Origin: Vitrella brassicaformis
Lineage: Eukaryota; Sar; Vitrellaceae
NCBI GenBank assembly: GCA_001179505.1
Contig: CDMY01000348.1
Span: 1 to 64,000 of the forward strand
Direction: 5' to 3'
DNA length: 64,000 nucleotides
Made by a program: the position numbers and the translations under genes. This document shows, piece by piece, positions 57,901-64,000 of the stretch. Below the pieces are notes generated by a model, which did not search any database, was not told where the DNA came from, and worked only from the letters and a program-made list of their open reading frames with translations. Within the stretch, counting starts at the first letter, position 1; each line of letters starts with the position of its first letter.

Positions 57901-60900
57901 CTCCTGAAGCAATACACAAGCGAATCATTGAGGTGTGCGTTCAAAAAGTGGCGCTCCACAAACTCGACCTTTTTTGAAGTGTAGTTGTGGACGATGTATG
58001 TAACGCTGTGAGGGAAGGAGGACTCGTTCATTGCAATGTAATAGTCATTATCTCCAACACTCCTGCGATAGACAGGGACGAGTAGGTGCGAATGCCACAA
58101 GAGCTTCTTGGCATCGGCTTGCTTGCCTGTATTCTATGTAGAGCTTCTGCGGCTGCATGTCATCCTTGGTGGGCATCAGCACTTGCAGGGGGTATCTGTG
58201 CGTCGGCCAGTACACGCCCAGCCGGTGCCACTCCTTGATGCCGTACTCCCGTTTGCTGTCCACCGTCATGACCACGCCCTTCTCCCCTTCAGTGAGTGTC
58301 TCTTGCGTCTTGTACAGTCTCTTCCACCCAGTGCCCTGCACCGACGCCATGCCCGCCTCAAGCGGCGACCCACCCACTGCCAGCGGGCCGCGACGAACAC
58401 TCACACCGTCAGCCGGCCTGGATGAACACAAGCAACAAAGGATCAGCGGACAATGTGCCTCCCTGCTTGCCTACTTTGCCTCGCTCGTCACGGCGAAAGG
58501 CGATTCTTTCTCGTCTTCCGGTGGCGCTTCGGCGGGCTCGACAGGCTCGGGAGCACCTGCTGGCAGTGAGCGGCAGACAAGGGCGCGCTGAATGTCTTGC
58601 CCTGCTGTCTCGAGGGGCGTGATCTCTATCGACTGGATGATCCGCTCAAGGAGGGCCGGCTGATTTCACAGAGGAGGAAGTAGCCGAGCTTCAGAGCATT
58701 ATGGAATTGTTGCAATTGGCTAACCTTCTCTGCAGGGTCAAGGAGCGAGTGCACGTCGGATGGAAGGATGGATCCAAGGCTGCGGTCGTTCAGACGGAGC
58801 GAGAAGTATCGCTGCTCCCATTTGCTGAAGGCGACGACTAGGATGTTGTGCACACAGACGGCAGCGAGAGGCGCCTTCGGCTCGTCATAGAGGGCGATGA
58901 GCAGCGGCCCGCTGACGGCAGGGGCAATCCCATCGTCGATCTCCTTCTGCTGCAGGTGAAGGGCCACAGTGCGCTCGCGGACAATCAGTGCCTCATCTAT
59001 CTCATGCGTCATCAGCTTGTGACACTCCTGCAAGCCAGAGACACCACAAGTCTTTGCGTTGCACGCAACCCTGCTTCATCCACACGCACCTCTGCGGTGA
59101 GCGGATCGGTCTCTCCCTTGTCACGAGCAGGCGTCTCCATTGCTCTCCGGGAGAAGCCATCGCTCGCCGAGAGGACAGATTCAGGAGTCAGGTCGATGAC
59201 CAGTCTCCCTGCGTCGCCCTCGGTCAGCCTGACGCCCTTGGCCAGCTCGTAGGCAACAGCATCCCTGACCTTGGCGTCCCTCAGGTTGAGGTGGCTCGAC
59301 CCGCCGCCCTTGCCCGTCATCGCTCGGCTCACCAGGGATGGCATCTGACAGGACCGACGGCAATATCAATGTGTGCCATGTGTTGTGTGGCTTGGTTACA
59401 TGGTAGAGACGGGTAGAGTCGACGAGATACGTGCCGCGCTGTGCTGATGTGCCGTGGGTGGGAGTGGCTGTAACGATGAAGTGGATGAACGGGCGAAGCC
59501 GCTCATACACAGCCACAGTGGCACGGCATAACGTCGGCAGAGGCACCTCCTCAATCGCCTCTTCCTCTGCAGCCTTCTCTTTCGCCTCAGGAGCCTCGGC
59601 TGCCTCTGCCGCCTGTGTCTCGTCTTCCTTGGTCTCCCCTGCTGCTGCTGCTGCTGCTGCTGCTGTCGTGGGAGGAGGTTTGACCGGGAAGCTCTCATAG
59701 GTCCGCTCGACCGTGAGCAGAGGCTTTTCGCGGCTCTGCAAGGCCTTGTGTGTCAGCTCCTCCTCCACAGCCAGCCGCATCCGCTCCCTCTCATCCACCA
59801 CCTCCACAGGCCGCAACACGCCGTCCTCACCCTCACCGGGTTCCTCAACCACCCGTGGCGCCTCCTCCCTCTCCTCGTGCGTCTCCTCTGCCTCTTCCCC
59901 GGCGATCCGGGGGCCTGTTTCGGCCGCCCCGGCGGGGAGGGCATCTTCGATCAGCTCCGACTGGAGGAAGGCGAGCAGCTGGTCACGACGATTGGATGGA
60001 GGGGGGAGGGCCAGCCTGATGCGCTGCTCCGGATGGGGGTGAGACAGCACCTTGGTGAAGTCCTGATGAGTGACATTCACACGCATCTAGCGGGATTCGT
60101 TTTTTCTTGGCTCGTGCGATCCAACCTGGGTCAGAAGGACTGTTTGTGCGTAGGCCTCCCTCTGTGCGGTGATGGCCTCGACGCGGCCTGCTTGTGCGGC
60201 GCTCACGAGTGACGCCCACGCCACTCGCACAGCCACCGCCTGCTGCGAGTGCAGCTCCTCGGCAGCCAGAAGGAAAAGCAGCTCGCCGAATTGATGGCTC
60301 TCAGCAAACAGCGTCAGATTGTGCGGCGGCGCCACCAAAGCTCGCCCATTTCCTAATCGCGGTCCCGCCAGCGGCACTGTCAGCCGAGCCGTCGCGCAGC
60401 TGGCCGCCTCTGTGACACCAACCATCGCCACACGGCCACTGGCGTCCTTGCCGTCCACCAGTGGATTTCTCTTTATCCAAAAGTGGAAGAAACGGCCGCC
60501 AGCAACGATGAGGTCATCCCACACTCGCACATCGGGGGCAGCAGAGGTCGGGGGGAGAGATGGGGAGGGAAGAGTTGGAGCGGGGCGCCTGGGGCGGGTA
60601 GGGAACAGGGGTGTGATTGGTGGTGTGCCGGCCACCAGTCTGCGTGTTTTGTTGCGGTGGTCGATGGAGTCTTTGGCCTCGTCGGCCATGTCGATGTCGT
60701 TCAGGACCGTTGGAGGCGCGGCCACGTTCTCAACTGACAGAACAGAGGATGCCGAGAAAGAAGCAAATGGAGTGATCTGCCTGTCGGTATACCTGCACAG
60801 AGAATCTCGATGCGGTCCTTTTTGACCACACGGAGAGACTCTGACAGTACCTCGACGAGCTCGTGGATCATGTTGGAGTCCTGAGGAGGCACGAGCAGCT

Positions 60901-63900
60901 TGCATGCATGACGCTGTGTCCGTCCATCCATGCCCACCCTGAAGAGGTTGGTCTTTGTCCCCACGAGCACCCGCACATCGTCGATGAGCACGTGGACCAG
61001 ATAGTTGCCTCCCGTCTCGTTGTCATAGCCCACCAGCTTCACGCAGAACGGCTCAATCATCCGATAGGCAGTCAGCTGCAGTAGAGCAGTCAGTGCACAA
61101 GGATACAGACCGTCGTGTGTTCCAATGTTTTGATCTTTCATACAGCTGACCACAAGGTAGTGAGAAGAGACCGCGCGTCCCTTGCGCCCAATGAGCTCAG
61201 TAGCCTCCGCGGGCCACTGGTAGGGAGCCGTCAGCGTGCCCCTCAGGATGCACACTCCCCACACGCCGATGTCGTCAAGGATCGACCCGCCCTCAGCCAC
61301 GCAATTCGACAGCTTCCGCAACAAATCATCAATGGACTCGGCGGCCGACGGATCATCTACATACGAACAGAACCACATCAGAATGTCTTGTCTCTCTCGT
61401 CACCGTTGTTGCTGACCAACCCGCAATCTCGCAGAAGACTCGCACCAGGGGATTGTCACCGAAGTTGGGGTTGAAGGGCTTTGCTTTCCTCTTCTTGATG
61501 TCATCGTCGTCGTCGACGTCCAGTCTGGGCGGAGGTGGGTATGGGATGGTCGGCTGAGAGAACTCGGCTGCTGCTCCCTCAGGCTGCTCCTCTTCGGGCT
61601 CGTTGAGCAGCGGTCGGCTGGGGGCCTGCGGCCGCTGGACGCGATCTCGTGTGCGATGGAGCTCCACCTGCAATGTAGACAAGACCCCTGGTGTCTAGTT
61701 ACATATATGTGTGCGTGTGTACGCTGCTTGCGGAGAATGGGTGGGGGGACAAGTCTTGGTCCTCCATGTCCTCATCTCCTTGAGTCATCGGCTGCTCAGC
61801 CCGCTGCGCCTCTTTGCCCAGTGGAGGCGGCCTTGCTCCTGGTCCCTTGGTGGTAGTGCTTGCCCAGACGATGGAGCCATCCTTAAGGCTGCGCCCGTGG
61901 GTGTCCAAGATCTCCTCGTGCATCGTGTCCTCAGGCAGCTCGGTCTCCTCGAGCACCCTACAAGCAGCAAATGATGCTAAGGATGGAAACGCAGACACAC
62001 AAGCACACTCGCTTGCAGCACCTGATGCGGTTTGTGTTGATGTCGAGGGATACAGCAAGGTACTGGATGAGGCCTGCCTGCTGGTAAGCTTTCTTCCTCA
62101 CAGTGATGTAGAACGAGCCCCTGGCCAGTATAAACAGCACACAGATATGGGGGATGCATGGGATGCATGTTGTTCGACTGCTCAGATGCTTACTTGAATT
62201 CCTTCTGCATTCGGAGGAACTCTGAAGTCTCCTGCGCCCTGATGAGCTCCTGAGCGAGGAACTCGGACCGGTTAGCGAGATGCGTCACCTCTTGCACAGA
62301 CTGGGCACGGTAGTTCTCGAACTCATCCTCCTTTTGCTGCAGCTGGTTCTGAAGCTTGATCGTCTCCCTAGACGCAAGCATGAGACAAAGTACACGTGCA
62401 CATAGATGCACTGCCACCCACACCTGTCGACGGCTCTCTTCTTTTCGGCTTGCAGTGAGCTCCGCATTTCATCGATCTTCCGCGCGTGTTCCTCCTGCGC
62501 TTTCTGCAGCTCTTCTTCCTTGACCCGCTTGGCCTCATCGATGCGAATCTCAGTGTCAGACTGCAGGCAAAGAGAAACACGTAGATGGTATCAAGGAAGC
62601 GTATCGTACTTACCTCGGCCTTTTGCAGTGCCTCTTGCAGCTCATTCAGTCTTGATGCCATTACGTCCTGAGCGCTCTCCAGTGTCTTCTTCAGCGCCTC
62701 AGCCTCGTCAGACAACCGCAGCTTCTCTGAATTCCAGACGATAATTACAAGCAGAAGATCAGACCTCACGAGCGACATCTGCACTCGCTCTTCACTCACC
62801 CTTGCTTGTGGCGTCCAGTGCTTGTTTCAGCTCGTACACTTCTTTCTCCAGCGCGTCTGCGTCAGCAGGGGGTGCTGGTTGTGTTGGTGGAGGCATCCCT
62901 GCGACGGCAGAAGACCCCTCCCCTGACTGCACATCTGTCCGACAACAGATCCAGCGAACACATTAATGGACGCAGAAATGGACTGAGATACCTTACCTGT
63001 CTGTGCGGCCATTTCGGTGGCGTTGTATTCGGTCTGTGTGGTCTTCTGGGCCTCGAGCCACTGTCGTGATGTCTGGGTCTCCATGGCCGCTCCCACCTTC
63101 CCTTCCTCCTCCTCCTCTTCTTCTCCCTTCATGACGATCTCACCCGACGTCTGTGTCTCCATGGGCTGGACCTCTTGCAGGGCTGTCTGTGTCTCCATGC
63201 CCTTCAGCTCGACCTTCTCCTTCTCCCCTTCCTCTTCAACCTCCTCGTCCTTCATAGCCAGGCCAGATGTCTGTGTCTCCATCGGTTTGAGCTCACCCTT
63301 AGGAGGGGCTTCTGACGGCAGCTCGCCCGACGTTTGTGTCTCCATCACTTGGCCCTCCCTCCTTGTTTCGTCCATCAAGGTGCCTGATGTCTGGGTCTCC
63401 ATGGGCTTCAGCGCGGCTTTCTCCTTCTCTTCTCCCATGGCCAGCCCGGACGTCTGTGTCTCCATGGGTTTGAACTCGGCTTTGGGCGCCGCGGGCTCTG
63501 CTGCTGCCTCCGCTACCTCTTCGGCCTCTTTCTCTTCTTTGCCCTCAACCGCTGACTCTTCTGGTTGTTCCTCACCTTCAGCCTCTCGATCAGCCTCAGC
63601 CTCAGCCGGGACAGCCTCGCCTTTCGCCTCCTCCTCTGCTATCGCTCCTGGAGCTTCAGCCTGCTCCTGTTGTGGCTCCGCTGCCTGCTCCTGTTGTGGC
63701 TCCGCAGCCTCCTCCTCTTCCTGTGGCTCGACTGCGGGCTCCTCAGCTATCTGGAGAGGGGCGGGGGCCGCCTGTGCTGCTGCTGCCTCATCCCTCGCAG
63801 CTTGCAGCTGCTCTTGAAGCTCGCCTTCGATCTGGTCATGAAGCGCCTTGAGACTCTCGAGGGCCGTGTCCTTCTCCTGCAAAGCCTGCTCGGTGGCGCT

Positions 63901-64000
63901 CAGCTCCTACGGAAGGTGGAGGGGGCAGAGAAAATCTCCACCGCAAGGATGTGACATTGTTGGTTTGTGTACCTTCTCGAGGTCGAGTATGCGTTGCTCC
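54938..64000 (-). CDS. Very large coiled-coil protein with METQT repeats (partial)
   Basis: The 5' end is beyond the right edge; the stop is at 54938. Over 25 exons can be followed. The visible N-part is an Ala/Glu/Gln-rich coiled coil (LHDQIEGELQEQLQAARDEA), then seven METQT motifs (63465-63071), more coiled coil (EKLRLSDEAEALKKTLESAQ; ETIKLQNQLQQKEDEFENYR), an acidic/proline-rich stretch, then globular domains rich in beta strands (SGILTLLRERG, FRFKVLFSDPLTNKV, LRIAIYEPSHQFAFHCLIHD, YGIKEWHRLGVYWPTHRYPL), the last resembling C2-like or other lipid/protein-binding sandwiches. A polyalanine run (59641-59664) and a 300-base gap (55353-55652) lie inside, so at least one exon is missing or incomplete. 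The protein family is not recognised; the METQT array points to dynein light chain LC8 binding. Merging of two genes cannot be excluded. Confidence 0.6.
55353..55652. other. Assembly gap of 300 N
   Basis: Exactly 300 undetermined bases, flanked by G runs. It falls between two exons of the large minus-strand gene (one ending near EVFEGTFPRDTVMYTFNFRL, the next starting near SDWRSGQVVWIGDVHETD), so real coding sequence is probably missing. The round length means the true size is unknown. Confidence 0.98.
63071..63465 (-). repeat. Seven METQT motif repeats
   Basis: Within about 395 bp the minus strand encodes METQT seven times, five followed by SG (forms METQTSGLAM, METQTSGTLM, METQTSGEL, METQTSGEIV) and two varied (METQTALQ, METQTSRQ), at roughly 63465, 63402, 63345, 63283, 63198, 63163 and 63084. 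Two weaker TQT/QT motifs follow (KTTQTE, MAAQTG). Spacers are 15-25 residues, acidic or Lys/Glu-rich. Third-base differences between units show that the peptide, not the DNA, is conserved. Confidence 0.95.

Overview
The window is nuclear DNA of a eukaryote. Almost every gene is cut into many short exons by GT-AG introns of about 45-120 bp, the DNA is GC-rich, and introns and intergenic spaces are full of TGTC/GACA and TG/CA microsatellites. Plant/apicomplexan-type telomere units (TTTAGGG), AP2-domain proteins, RCC1 repeats and GCC2/GCC3-type cysteine-rich membrane proteins together suggest an alveolate. A photosynthetic chromerid alga such as Vitrella is my best guess, but this is inference and not a database result.

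Layout. 1-3.2 kb: a gene-poor segment bounded by two inverted, diverged copies of a ~450 bp sequence, with a perfect 28-bp-arm palindrome between them. 3.1-4.5 kb (-): unrecognised four-exon gene whose last exon ends inside one repeat copy. 5.3-7.5 kb (-): unrecognised six-exon gene. 7.7 kb: interstitial telomere units. 8.5-16.4 kb (-): a very large modular gene encoding six AP2 domains in three pairs, a PHD finger and a SAM-like C-terminus. 16.6-19.2 kb (+): helical-repeat protein with a mitochondrial-looking leader. 19.9-27.2 kb (-): secreted/membrane LRR plus ephrin-receptor-like cysteine-rich multi-pass protein. 27.5-29.7 kb (+): siroheme synthase (CysG type). 30.1-36.0 kb (-): LRR plus coiled-coil protein. 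36.3-43.8 kb (+): RCC1 repeats joined to an IQGAP-like RasGAP module. 44.3-46.2 kb (-): F-box-like unrecognised protein. 46.4-47.0 kb (+): small RIIa docking-domain protein. 47.5-52.3 kb (-): GH31 alpha-glucosidase. 52.4-53.2 kb (+): adrenodoxin-type 2Fe-2S ferredoxin. 53.6-54.6 kb (-): small secreted protein. 54.9 kb to the right edge (-): the 3' part of a very large coiled-coil protein with seven METQT repeats; a 300-base assembly gap lies in it.

Genes are tightly packed and often divergent, with starts only 70-300 bp apart (16.4/16.6, 27.2/27.5, 36.0/36.3, 46.2/46.4, 52.3/52.4 kb), so shared promoters are likely. There is no operon logic. Loose themes are nuclear regulation (AP2-PHD protein), small-GTPase and cytoskeletal signalling (RCC1-RasGAP, RIIa protein, METQT-repeat protein, LRR-coiled-coil protein) and tetrapyrrole/iron-sulfur metabolism (siroheme synthase, ferredoxin). 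The two best candidates for new biology are the modular AP2-PHD gene, whose modules are separated by introns of identical phase, and the METQT array, which looks like a multivalent dynein light chain (LC8) binding platform.
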